64,000 bases of DNA from the NCBI GenBank assembly GCA_030263805.2, contig CP136010.1, forward strand, positions 868,001 to 932,000, in the 5' to 3' direction. Positions 9,101 to 17,000 of this stretch are shown here, in pieces. The DNA is from Pseudomonas sp. FeN3W. Its GTDB lineage: Bacteria > Pseudomonadota > Gammaproteobacteria > Pseudomonadales > Pseudomonadaceae. Every line of letters starts with the position of its first letter. Within the stretch, counting starts at the first letter, position 1. The notes beneath the pieces are model-generated. The model was not told the DNA's origin. It saw only the letters and a program-made list of their open reading frames with translations, and searched no databases. Made by a program: the position numbers and the translations under genes.

Positions 9101-9313
9101 ATGAGCACAGAAGAAACATCCAGAATTTCGCTGATTTTGGCCGATGGCTATTCCTACACCGAACTCATTCCCGCGCCCGACGCGCCTGACGGACCGTCGG
9201 GCAATGGATTCATCCGCATCTTCCACGCCTTCTTCAGCCCCAATGAAGAAGACTCGACGGTCGACGTGCAGCAGCCTAACTGCCTGCCGCTGGCCGCCCC
9301 GGAACAGAGCTGA
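9101..9313 (+). CDS. small acidic hypothetical protein
   Basis: A 70-residue protein starting MSTEETSRISLILADGYSY, acidic, with no signal peptide or membrane segment. AGGAG 7 bp before the ATG supports this start. Proline-rich PAPDAPDGPSG is followed by an aromatic FIRIFHAFFSP. It lies 38 bp after the small secreted protein gene and 11 bp before the GT2 gene, so it is probably co-translated with the polysaccharide genes. I do not recognise a family. It may instead be the C-terminal part of a protein whose frame was broken upstream near 8960. Confidence 0.45.
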   Translation: MSTEETSRISLILADGYSYTELIPAPDAPDGPSGNGFIRIFHAFFSPNEEDSTVDVQQPNCLPLAAPEQS

Positions 9314-9324
9314 GGAGATATTCC

Positions 9325-10398
9325 GTGCAGAACACCGCGCGCGTCGAACCCTGCAAGCAGAGTGCACAGGCAGCCGCCGCCAGCGCCGGCGAGATGCCGG
9401 TGCGACGGCAAACCACCATCGTCACAGTGACCTACGGCGACCGCCTGGTTTACCTGCGCCGACTGATCGAGCAGGCCTTCGCCTTCGAACAGATCACCCG
9501 CGTACTGGTGGTCAGCAATGCCTCGACCGCACCACTCGAACAACTGACCAGCCGCTGGCCCGGTCAGGTGCGCATCATTCCGCTGGCGCAAAACACCGGC
9601 TCGGCCAACGGCTATGCCGTGGGGCTGGAAGCGGCGCTGGCCGAAGGCGCGCAGTACATCTGGATGATGGATGACGACAACGCCCCCACCGCGGCCGCGG
9701 TGCGCCTGCTGCATGAAGAACTTGCGCGAATGGCCGACGAGGTAGGGCTGCATCGTGCCGCCGTGCTGGGCTTTCGCCCCAGTCAGCAGGAAGACATCGC
9801 CCGCGGCGTACCGAGCCGTTTCGCCATCCAGCCGCGCTCCAGCTACTTCGGCTTTCACGTCGCGCAGCTACCGTACAAGGTCTGGCGCCGTCTGCCCTGG
9901 GGCCGGCCAAAAGGCACGCCGCCGCGGGCCATCGACCTGCCGTTCGCTCCCTATGGCGGCATGCTCGCCCATCGCAGCCTGTACCAGGCGATCGGGGTGC
10001 CATTGCGCGAGCTGGTGCTCTACGCCGACGACACCGAGTACACCCGTCGCATCACCGCCAAAGGTGGCCGTCTGCGTCTGGTGACCGATGCGCTGATCGA
10101 CGAGCTGGAGCTGTCCTGGAACATCAAGGCGCACACCCGCAACATCTACGAAGCCTTCCTGCTCGGTGATTCCGACTTCCGTGCGTACTACACCGCCCGC
10201 AACCAGGCCTGGTTCGACACCTACGTCTGGGCTGCCTCACCCTGGCTGTATCGGCTGAACCGAAGCATCTTCCTCGGCCTGCTGCGGCACGTGGCCCGGC
10301 GACAGCAGGTTCCGGAACGGCTGCAACTGATCGAGCAGGCCATCCGTGACGGCGAGAACCGTTCGCTGGGGATGCATCAGACCTTTCCGTTGCGCTGA
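9325..10398 (+). CDS. glycosyltransferase family 2
   Basis: A 357-residue GT-A fold transferase. TTIVTVTYGDRLVYLRRLI opens the Rossmann-like domain (about residue 30), QNTGSANGYAVG binds the nucleotide, and YIWMMDDDNAP (about residue 112) provides the metal-binding Asp residues. It resembles rhamnosyl- or galactofuranosyltransferase-type GT2 enzymes that keep DDD instead of DXD. The start is GTG at 9325, chosen because GAGGAGA lies 7 bp upstream. The first 30 residues are Ala-rich and probably disordered. It should add a sugar of the repeat unit in the cytoplasm. Confidence 0.85.
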   Translation: MQNTARVEPCKQSAQAAAASAGEMPVRRQTTIVTVTYGDRLVYLRRLIEQAFAFEQITRVLVVSNASTAPLEQLTSRWPGQVRIIPLAQNTGSANGYAVGLEAALAEGAQYIWMMDDDNAPTAAAVRLLHEELARMADEVGLHRAAVLGFRPSQQEDIARGVPSRFAIQPRSSYFGFHVAQLPYKVWRRLPWGRPKGTPPRAIDLPFAPYGGMLAHRSLYQAIGVPLRELVLYADDTEYTRRITAKGGRLRLVTDALIDELELSWNIKAHTRNIYEAFLLGDSDFRAYYTARNQAWFDTYVWAASPWLYRLNRSIFLGLLRHVARRQQVPERLQLIEQAIRDGENRSLGMHQTFPLR

Positions 10399-10419
10399 AC
10401 CCATTCCAAGGAGGAGCCG

Positions 10420-11490
10420 ATGCACGCGCCAACCACTGCGCCAAGAGACAACAACTTCGATTTCCTGCGCTTCTTTGCCGCCTCGATGGTCGTGTTCGGC
10501 CACAGCTACGGCCTATCCGGTCAGGCGGACCGGGAACCTCTGCGCCTGTTCAGCGGCAGCTACGACTCGGCGGATATCGCCGTACACGTGTTCTTCGTGA
10601 TGAGCGGTTTCCTCATTGCGGCGTCCTGGCTGAACAGCCGCAGCGTGCTGGATTTTGCCGCCAAGCGAGCCCTGCGCATCATGCCGGCACTGATCGTCTC
10701 GGTGCTGTTCGTGGTCCTGCTGATCGGCCCGCTGGCCACCGAGCTGCCGCTTGGCGATTACTTCACCGCCCCCGGCACGCTCGCCTACCTGGCCAATGCC
10801 GCGCTGATCACCGAGTTCCGCCTGCCCGGCGTATTCGAGGCCAACCCGTTTCCCCACAGCGTCAACGGTTCGCTCTGGACACTGCCTTACGAAGTGCTGA
10901 TGTACGCCACCGTGCTGACGCTCGGAGTCGTCAAGGTATTCGGCCGCAGCAGCGCGCTAATCGGCCTGATTCTGATGGTGGGCGTGCACCTCCACCTGAT
11001 GCCGATCTACGAGATGCAGAGCGACCTGCTGCGCAAGGCCACTCGCCTGGGGATGTTCTTCTACGCCGGCGTGCTGCTGTATCTGTATCGGCACCTTGTT
11101 CGCTGGAACTGGAAAATCGCAGCGCTGCTGGTTGCGGCCAACCTGGTGAGTGCCCGCACCAATCACTGGGAGCTGGTGCACGTGCTGACCCTGCCCTACC
11201 TGACGCTCTACCTCGCACAGCTGCGCATTCCGAAGCTGGCCGGCTTTGGCAAGGCCGGCGACTTCTCCTACGGCCTGTACATCTTCAGCTTCCCGGTCCA
11301 GCAGCTTCTGATGCACTGGACCGACGGCCAGTTGCCACTGATTCCCTTCATGCTCCTTGGCTTCGCTGCCAGCCTGGCGCTCGCGGTGCTGTCCTGGCAC
11401 CTCGTCGAATCGCCAGCGCTTCGGCTCAAGCGCTACCTGCCACGCAGCCAAAGCCGCAACGCCATAAGCGTGGCTTCAGCGAACCGCTGA
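10420..11490 (+). CDS. acyltransferase family 3 (glycan O-acetyltransferase)
   Basis: A 356-residue polytopic protein of the OafA/Oac acyltransferase-3 family. The catalytic R-X10-H motif is intact in the first segment (Arg17 and His28, in FDFLRFFAASMVVFGHSYGL), FFVMSGFLI follows near residue 66 and RALRIMPALIV near 84; about ten membrane helices are visible. The likely role is O-acetylation of the polysaccharide during or after polymerisation. AAGGAGGAG lies just upstream of the ATG. It is the last gene of the co-directional cluster; no hairpin with a T-run is evident immediately downstream. Confidence 0.88.
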   Translation: MHAPTTAPRDNNFDFLRFFAASMVVFGHSYGLSGQADREPLRLFSGSYDSADIAVHVFFVMSGFLIAASWLNSRSVLDFAAKRALRIMPALIVSVLFVVLLIGPLATELPLGDYFTAPGTLAYLANAALITEFRLPGVFEANPFPHSVNGSLWTLPYEVLMYATVLTLGVVKVFGRSSALIGLILMVGVHLHLMPIYEMQSDLLRKATRLGMFFYAGVLLYLYRHLVRWNWKIAALLVAANLVSARTNHWELVHVLTLPYLTLYLAQLRIPKLAGFGKAGDFSYGLYIFSFPVQQLLMHWTDGQLPLIPFMLLGFAASLALAVLSWHLVESPALRLKRYLPRSQSRNAISVASANR

Positions 11491-12074
11491 ACGGTCACGT
11501 CACCACTCGCCCGGCATGGAGTCTCAGCGTATACCACAGGGCTGCCGGTGGCAGGTCTAGATCCTCACTCGACATAGTGCGCAACGATGGTGCCCATCTG
11601 ATACAGCCGATTAGCGATCCGGTGATATAGCCATGTACTTCCTGATCACCCCGCTCCGAGAGAGAGGCAGGCGGCGGACAAGGAAGGCCTGAAACGCGCC
11701 ACGCCGACTGGAGAAGACCTGCGTATTGAGCATCAACCATCACCTGAAATGGGAAGACCCACCAGGATCGTTTTCGTCAACAGTCCATCCCCGGTCAATG
11801 ACCCTTTGCCCAAGCTGTACGATGCGGACGTTCATTCAATGGCACCGAATGGCTTTGTCGTGACTGGAGTCGAGGCGATCGACGGCGCGGCTTACAGCCC
11901 ATCATAGCGTTGTAAGCTGCCGTAGTGGCCCGCTGGGCCTATGGCCACTTTCCATCATGATCCGAGCCGCGGCCTGACAATCTGTCAGTTCAATATAATT
12001 GGACGTGGCTAGAGAGTTTGCATAAATTTGACTTCCTTTACACAAACCTCATACAGCCAAATCAAGGAAGAAAA
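11491..12074 (+). other. long intergenic region after the polysaccharide cluster
   Basis: About 580 bp with no convincing full gene. It holds the possible coding relic described at 11749. The lower-GC part from about 11980 to 12070 (TCAGTTCAATATAATTGG, then AGAGAGTTTGCATAAATTTG) probably contains the promoter of the small secreted protein at 12075. No tRNA or terminator was seen. Confidence 0.4.
11749..11907 (+). pseudogene. short coding relic
   Basis: An open frame of 52 codons from ATG 11749 to TAG 11907 encodes a protein-like stretch with DPLPKLYDADVHSMAPNGFV followed by VVTGVEAIDGAAY, then stops. Composition and pattern look like a fragment of a conserved protein rather than chance, but no good ribosome-binding site precedes it and the protein appears cut at both ends. 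I cannot name the family. Confidence 0.25.
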
Positions 12075-12350
12075 ATGAGCCTGATCAAAATCCTCTCCGT
12101 TGCAAGCAGTGTGCTTTTTTGTACAGCAGTACTTGCTGCTCCAAGTCTTGAAGCGCTTCAGAAGGAGGGTGAGCGAGATGGCAAACGCTACGCTCAGGAC
12201 GGGCGGAACAACGGTATAAAAGTAGATGCAGCATTCTGTGCCGTTGGCATGGCGGCAGAAGATGAAAGTCGTCCTGAGCTTGCACAAAAAGAGATAGAGG
12301 CTTATGCCAAGGCCTTCGGCAATGCCTGCATGGGAAGGAAGGTTTTCTAA
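12075..12350 (+). CDS. small secreted hypothetical protein
   Basis: A 91-residue protein with a Sec signal peptide (MSLIKILSVASSVLFCTAVL, cleavage near LAA, residue 22). The mature 70 residues are mostly helical and charged (EALQKEGERDGKRYAQDG), with Cys in AAFCAVGMA and GNACMG, 36 residues apart, that could pair in the periplasm. AAGGAAG lies 5 bp before the ATG at 12075. Base composition is less GC-rich than the neighbouring operon, and the gene sits beside mobile-element debris, suggesting acquired DNA. No family recognised. Confidence 0.6.
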   Translation: MSLIKILSVASSVLFCTAVLAAPSLEALQKEGERDGKRYAQDGRNNGIKVDAAFCAVGMAAEDESRPELAQKEIEAYAKAFGNACMGRKVF

Positions 12351-12397
12351 TACCTCGCGCGTGGACCCACAGAGGCTTGGCTGTGGAATGTAATTTC

Positions 12398-12628
12398 CTA
12401 CCGACAGACCTCATTGGCCGCCAGCAGCTTGCGCTCATAGCCGATCCGCTGGCGTCTCTCCGCAAGCAGCGCCCTCGCCTTCAGCTCCAGGCTGTCCGAC
12501 TTGCGCAACCCCTCCGCTGCCCAGGGCGGCACCGCCACCGGTACGGCACGGCACGGCACCTGTACCGGCACCTCGACCTGAACAATGCGCGGCTCTGGCT
12601 CAACCGGATCGCCCGCACCTCCCGCCAC
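12398..12628 (-). pseudogene. prophage spanin (Rz1-like) remnant
   Basis: A 76-codon frame with EPRIVQVEVPVQVPCRA followed by LRKSDSLELKARALLAERRQ and IGYERKLLAANEVC. Valine/proline repeats before a Cys and the heptad-like ALLAERRQRIGYE helix resemble the outer-spanin/Rz1-type lysis proteins encoded at the end of Pseudomonas prophage lysis cassettes. The expected N-terminal lipoprotein signal is missing, so it is probably a truncated relic. It lies next to the damaged umuC. Confidence 0.35.
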
Positions 12629-12644
12629 CGGCCCCTACCGCACC

Positions 12645-13485
12645 ACCATCAACTCATCCCACCGCGTCGTATATCGCTGGCTCATCATTTCCCGCTTCAT
12701 CGACCACTCCGCTGTGGCGGGAATGCGTCCAAGCCGTACCGTTCCCCTGCCTCACGCGCGTTAATTTGATCCACCACGGCCATCAGCCGATCGGCATCAG
12801 GCCGTGGGGCTGCGGCAAACAGGTCTCCAGTAAATTCGCCTCGCTGTCGCAGATCCATCAGCAGCACCTCCGCCTTGCTGTAGGCGTAACCCTGCCGGTA
12901 GATAGCCTCAAGCCCGCGCACGGCCGCAGAGGCCAGCACGCGAGTATCCTCAGCACAGCAGCGGGCAGCTGATGGCATTGGCGTAGCGCGGCTGGTTGGG
13001 GTTGTGCATGCCGGTGCGGATAGCCACCTGCAGCGCGCCGGCCAGGCTCTGCCGCGCACGGAGCTTCTCGGCGGCCTTGGTGACGTAGGCCACAACCGTT
13101 TCGCGGATGGGGGCGATATCACGCACGCGGCTGCCAAACATCTTGGACGAGCAGATCATCTGCCGCGGCGGTACCGCCTCCTCGAGCTCGAGACAGGAGA
13201 TGCCGCGCAGCTCGAGCGCGGTTTTCTCCAGCACCACGCTGACTGGCGGCGCAGCGTTGCGGAATCGTACTGCGCTAAGTCCCAAGCGGTCTGGATGCCC
13301 AGCGGTCGCAGGCGAGCAGTCAGCCGCCGGCCGACACCCCACACCTCGCCTACCTCGGTCATCTGCAAGAGTTTGTCGCGACGGTCCGGGTCGCGCAGGT
13401 CGATCACCCCGCCGGACTTTCTCCACGTCTTCGCCGTCCAGTTGGCCAGCTTGGCCAAGGTCTTCGTAGGCCCGATGCCCACGCC
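12645..13485 (-). pseudogene. umuC: umuC (DNA polymerase V catalytic subunit), 5'-truncated and frameshifted
   Basis: Pieces of a UmuC protein appear in order on the minus strand but in different frames: GIGPTKTLAKLANW and VGEVWGVGRRLTARL (from 13482); then VSVVLEKTALELRGISCLEL and MFGSRVRDIAPI (about 13245-12965); then EDTRVLASAAVRGLEAIYRQ (about 12940); then GTVRLGRIPATAEWSMKREM and SQRYTTRWDELMVVR to a TAG at 12645-12647. At least three frameshifts are needed to join them. The N-terminal catalytic part of the Y-family polymerase is absent; the remaining gene begins at a junction with a recombinase fragment near 13485. It cannot encode a functional polymerase. Confidence 0.85.
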
Positions 13486-13640
13486 AACCCTTCATCACGC
13501 ATGGACAGCGATTCATCCAACACAAGCCCCCGCTCCGCGGCCCACTTCTGCGCGTAGAGCAGCTGACGATCGGCGCCGCTGCCAGTCGCTTGCCGGGGAT
13601 CGGAAAACCTCAGATAGCTGTATACTCGCGCGCTATTTTT
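13485..13640 (-). pseudogene. serine recombinase N-terminal fragment
   Basis: The frame reads ARVYSYLRFSDPRQATGSGA, DRQLLYAQKWAAERG and LDESLSMRDEGL, the N-terminal catalytic region of large serine recombinases (resolvase family; the Ser in YLRFSD is the nucleophile position). After about 50 residues it breaks abruptly near 13485 into umuC sequence in another frame, so a deletion fused the two genes. The remainder of the recombinase is missing. Its 5' end abuts the rimO start on the opposite strand. Confidence 0.7.
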
Positions 13641-13669
13641 TTCATGTCGTAGTGCCGAGGCGGCCCGCA

Positions 13670-14995
13670 ATGTCGAAGAAAGTCGGAAGTATAGGATTTA
13701 TTTCGTTAGGATGCCCCAAGGCAACGGTCGATTCTGAACGCATCCTCACCCAGCTGCGCATGGAGGGTTACCAGATCGTGCCGTCCTATGAGGACGCCGA
13801 TGTGGTGGTGGTCAACACCTGCGGTTTCATCGACAGCGCCAAGGCCGAATCGCTGGACGCCATCGGCGAGGCGATCGCCGAGAATGGCAAGGTGATCGTC
13901 ACCGGCTGCATGGGCGTGGACGAGAACAACATCCGTGGCGTGCACCCCAGCGTGCTGGCCGTCACCGGCCCGCAGCAGTACGAGCAGGTGGTCAACGCGG
14001 TGCATGAAGTGGTGCCGCCGAGCATCGAGCACGATCCCTTCGTCGATCTGGTGCCGCCGCAGGGCATCAAGCTCACCCCGCGCCACTACGCCTATCTGAA
14101 GATTTCCGAAGGCTGCAACCATACCTGCAGCTTCTGCATCATCCCGTCGATGCGCGGCAAGCTGGTCAGCCGTCCGGTGGGCGATGTGCTCAGCGAAGCC
14201 GAGCGCCTGGTCAAGGCCGGTGTGAAGGAGGTTCTGGTGATCAGCCAGGACACCAGCGCCTATGGCGTCGACCTCAAGTACAAGCTGGACTTCTGGAACG
14301 GCCAGCCAGTCAAGACGCGCATGCTCGAGCTGTGCGAGGAGCTGGGCAGGATGGGCGTCTGGGTGCGCCTGCACTATGTCTATCCGTACCCGAACGTCGA
14401 CGACGTGATCCCGCTGATGGCCGCCGGCAAGATCCTGCCGTACCTGGACATCCCCTTCCAGCACGCCAGCCCGAAGGTGCTCAAGACCATGAAGCGCCCG
14501 GCCTTCGAAGACAAGACCCTGGCGCGCATCAAGCAGTGGCGCGAGATCTGCCCAGAGCTGACCATCCGTTCGACGTTCATCGTCGGTTTCCCTGGCGAGA
14601 CCGAAGAAGACTTCCAGTACCTCCTGGACTGGCTCACCGAAGCCCAGCTCGACCGCGTTGGTTGCTTCCAGTATTCGCCAGTCGACGGTGCGCCCGCCGA
14701 AACGATGGGCCTGGAGCCGGTTCCGGACGAGATCAAGCAGGAACGCTGGGACCGCTTCATGGCGCACCAGCAGGCCATCAGCGCCGCGCGTCTGCAGCTG
14801 AAGGTCGGCAAGGAACTGGACGTGCTGATCGATGAAGTGGACGAGGACGGCGCCATCGGCCGCTCCTGGGCCGACGCTCCAGAGATCGACGGCATGGTCT
14901 ATATCGACAGCGAGCAACCGCTGCAGCCGGGCGACAAGGTTCGCGTACGCGTTACCAACGCCGACGAGTACGACCTCTGGGCCGAAGTGATCTGA
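13670..14995 (+). CDS. rimO: ribosomal protein S12 methylthiotransferase RimO
   Basis: A 441-residue radical-SAM enzyme that methylthiolates the conserved Asp of ribosomal protein S12. Domains in order: N-terminal MTTase domain with VGSIGFISLGCPKATVDSER (the CPK cysteine binds the first [4Fe-4S] cluster with Cys in VNTCGF and TGCMG), the radical-SAM CX3CX2C motif in GCNHTCSFCIIP (about residue 145), and a C-terminal TRAM domain. The ATG at 13670 gives the normal family length; the open frame continues upstream only through mobile-element debris. A strong terminator follows at 15012. Confidence 0.96.
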   Translation: MSKKVGSIGFISLGCPKATVDSERILTQLRMEGYQIVPSYEDADVVVVNTCGFIDSAKAESLDAIGEAIAENGKVIVTGCMGVDENNIRGVHPSVLAVTGPQQYEQVVNAVHEVVPPSIEHDPFVDLVPPQGIKLTPRHYAYLKISEGCNHTCSFCIIPSMRGKLVSRPVGDVLSEAERLVKAGVKEVLVISQDTSAYGVDLKYKLDFWNGQPVKTRMLELCEELGRMGVWVRLHYVYPYPNVDDVIPLMAAGKILPYLDIPFQHASPKVLKTMKRPAFEDKTLARIKQWREICPELTIRSTFIVGFPGETEEDFQYLLDWLTEAQLDRVGCFQYSPVDGAPAETMGLEPVPDEIKQERWDRFMAHQQAISAARLQLKVGKELDVLIDEVDEDGAIGRSWADAPEIDGMVYIDSEQPLQPGDKVRVRVTNADEYDLWAEVI

Positions 14996-15011
14996 GCTGA
15001 TCCGCTACACG

Positions 15012-15039
15012 AAAACGCCCCGCTTCTGCGGGGCGTTTT
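15012..15039 (+). terminator. rho-independent terminator of rimO
   Basis: A perfect 12-bp stem, AAAACGCCCCGC and GCGGGGCGTTTT around a TTCT loop, followed by CATTT. It lies 17 bp after the rimO stop codon. The flanking A and T runs make it usable from both strands, so it may also stop leftward transcription. Confidence 0.92.
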
Positions 15040-15103
15040 CATTTCTGCGCGACGAGTCCTCGGCAGCGGGAGGTCATCGCCCGCGAAAGGCGCTGACTCC
15101 GGT

Positions 15104-15250
15104 TCAACTGCGTGTGCCCAGCGTGGCGCGCCCGACAGGCTCCGGTAGCTGTCGGCCCGTCAATGCCTTGAACAGCCCGTACATCATGCACAGCAGCACG
15201 ATGGAGAACGGCAGCCCCATGATCACTACCGTGCCCTCTACAGCACCGCC
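15104..15250 (-). pseudogene. C-terminal fragment of a BCCT-family transporter
   Basis: The frame ends with GTVVIMGLPFSIVLLCMMYG followed by LFKALTGRQLPEP, the last transmembrane helix and tail of betaine/choline/carnitine transporters (the family pattern is a Leu-Pro-Phe-Ser helix ending in a YGL-type motif). Sequence upstream of about 15250 does not read as a transporter in any frame, so nearly the whole gene is gone. The region 15040-15680 otherwise holds no recognisable gene; its right end must carry the trpB promoter. Confidence 0.6.
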
Positions 15251-15680
15251 TGGGTGAAGACTCCTTCCGGTATGCCGAAGATGTGACGAGGCCGATACCG
15301 AGACGACATCAAGGTGCGACGTATTGCGGCAGGTGGCGGGCAAATCTCTTGAAATGGCTGCGCACCAAGAGCGGGATGGGCATGCATAGCAACCGTACTG
15401 ATGACAGCCATGCCCGTCGGCGAGCTGCTGCCGAAAAAAAAGTTGAATCATGCTCCCATAATGCCTAAGTCGGCGCGCATCCTGCTCGATAAATGGCGAT
15501 TCTTCGAATCGCTTCGGAACCGGGGCCTTTCCGGAAGCATTGATTCGATCCATCGGTCATGCAAATCGCTTCGCCACGAGCGGCCAAGCGTCCCCGCCCC
15601 GCTCGCCGTTTTCAGCGGTTCTGCGCTGACTTATGATCGGCCCCGCGTAGCAGCCCCCATTTCACCTGCAGAGATGAGCC

Positions 15681-16889
15681 ATGTCGTCCGATCCTCGCTT
15701 CACCGCCATGCCCGACACCAACGGATATTTCGGCCCCTATGGCGGCCAGCTGGTCCCACCGCACCTCAAGCAAGCGATGGATGACATCAACCTCGCCTAC
15801 GAGGAAATTCGCCAGCGCGATGACTTCCAGCAGGAGCTGGCAGCACTGTTCGCCGACTATGTGGGTCGGCCAAGTCCGATCTTCCATGCACGACGTCTGT
15901 CCGAGCAGCTCGGCGGCGCGCAGATCCATCTGAAGCGCGAAGACCTGAACCACACCGGCGCACACAAGATCAATCACTGCCTGGGCGAGGCGCTGCTGGC
16001 CAAGTTCATGGGCAAGAAGAAGGTGATCGCCGAGACTGGCGCCGGCCAGCACGGTGTCGCCCTGGCTACCGCCTGCGCACTGGTGGGTATTCCCTGCGAG
16101 ATTCACATGGGCCAGGTGGACATCGAGAAGGAACACCCCAACGTCACCAAGATGAAGATCCTCGGCTGCAAGCTGGTAGCCGTCACCCGCGGTGCGGCGA
16201 CGCTCAAGGAAGCGGTGGATAGCGCCTTCGAGGAATACCTGAAGGACCCGCACAGCTACATCTACGCCATCGGCTCGGTGGTCGGCCCGCACCCGTTCCC
16301 GAAGATGGTCCGCGACTTCCAGTCGATCATCGGCACCGAGGCCCGTGAGCAGTTCCTCGCCAAACACGGCCGCCTGCCCGATCACGTGGTTGCCTGCGTC
16401 GGTGGCGGCTCGAATGCGATGGGCATGTTCACCGCCTTCCTCGAAGATGCCGCGGTCGAGCTGGTCGGTATCGAGCCAGCCGGCGAGAGCCTGGACAAGC
16501 CCGGCCGCCACTCGGCGACGCTGTCCAAGGGCAAGCCAGGCCAACTGCATGGCATGGCCTGCTACGTGCTGGAGGATGCCGATGGCAATCCGTCTGCGGT
16601 GCATTCGATCGCATCCGGCCTGGACTATCCAGGCGTCGGCCCACAGCACAGCTACCTGAAGGATCTAGGCCGGGTGAACTACCAGACTGCGACCGACCAG
16701 GAATGCCTCGACGCCTTCATGACCCTGTCGCGTGTGGAAGGCATCATCCCCGCGCTGGAAAGTGCCCATGCCGTGGCCTGGGCGATTCGCAGCGCACCGA
16801 CACTGGGCAAGGACAGCCACATCCTCGTCAATCTCTCCGGCCGCGGCGACAAGGATGCCGATTACGTCGCCAACCTGCTCGGCCTGTAA
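15681..16889 (+). CDS. trpB: tryptophan synthase beta chain (stand-alone copy)
   Basis: A 402-residue PLP enzyme that condenses indole with L-serine. The PLP lysine is K96 in NHTGAHKINH, the catalytic Glu is E118 in AETGAGQHG, and the phosphate loop is GGGSNAMG (about residue 236). Unlike the usual Pseudomonas arrangement, no trpA or trpI is adjacent: the upstream side is debris and downstream is trmO. This may be a second trpB or the only copy relocated; the window cannot tell. Without a nearby alpha subunit it could work on free indole or pair with a TrpA encoded elsewhere. The N-terminus (MSSDPRFTAMPDTNGYFGPY) is somewhat extended. Confidence 0.93.
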   Translation: MSSDPRFTAMPDTNGYFGPYGGQLVPPHLKQAMDDINLAYEEIRQRDDFQQELAALFADYVGRPSPIFHARRLSEQLGGAQIHLKREDLNHTGAHKINHCLGEALLAKFMGKKKVIAETGAGQHGVALATACALVGIPCEIHMGQVDIEKEHPNVTKMKILGCKLVAVTRGAATLKEAVDSAFEEYLKDPHSYIYAIGSVVGPHPFPKMVRDFQSIIGTEAREQFLAKHGRLPDHVVACVGGGSNAMGMFTAFLEDAAVELVGIEPAGESLDKPGRHSATLSKGKPGQLHGMACYVLEDADGNPSAVHSIASGLDYPGVGPQHSYLKDLGRVNYQTATDQECLDAFMTLSRVEGIIPALESAHAVAWAIRSAPTLGKDSHILVNLSGRGDKDADYVANLLGL

Positions 16890-17000
16890 CACATCGGCGG
16901 CGGCCCGGCAGCGCATATGCGCGTCGGCCTGCCGCAAGCGCAACCGACCGCCATAGCGAGTAAGATGCGCAGCCGCCCGACTGCTTCCCAGGCCGCTTTC

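Noticed and set aside
8210..9313. A single 367-residue gene covering the end of the WbaZ-like gene and the small proteins
   Set aside because: The first part is out of frame inside a supported GT4 gene. Only the terminal section from 9101 has its own ribosome-binding site.
11495..11743. 82-residue minus-strand frame after the polysaccharide cluster
   Set aside because: Composition and lack of a ribosome-binding site do not support coding.
13004..13669. N-terminal extension of RimO upstream of 13670
   Set aside because: The extension is antisense to umuC and recombinase remnants, and 441 residues is the standard length.
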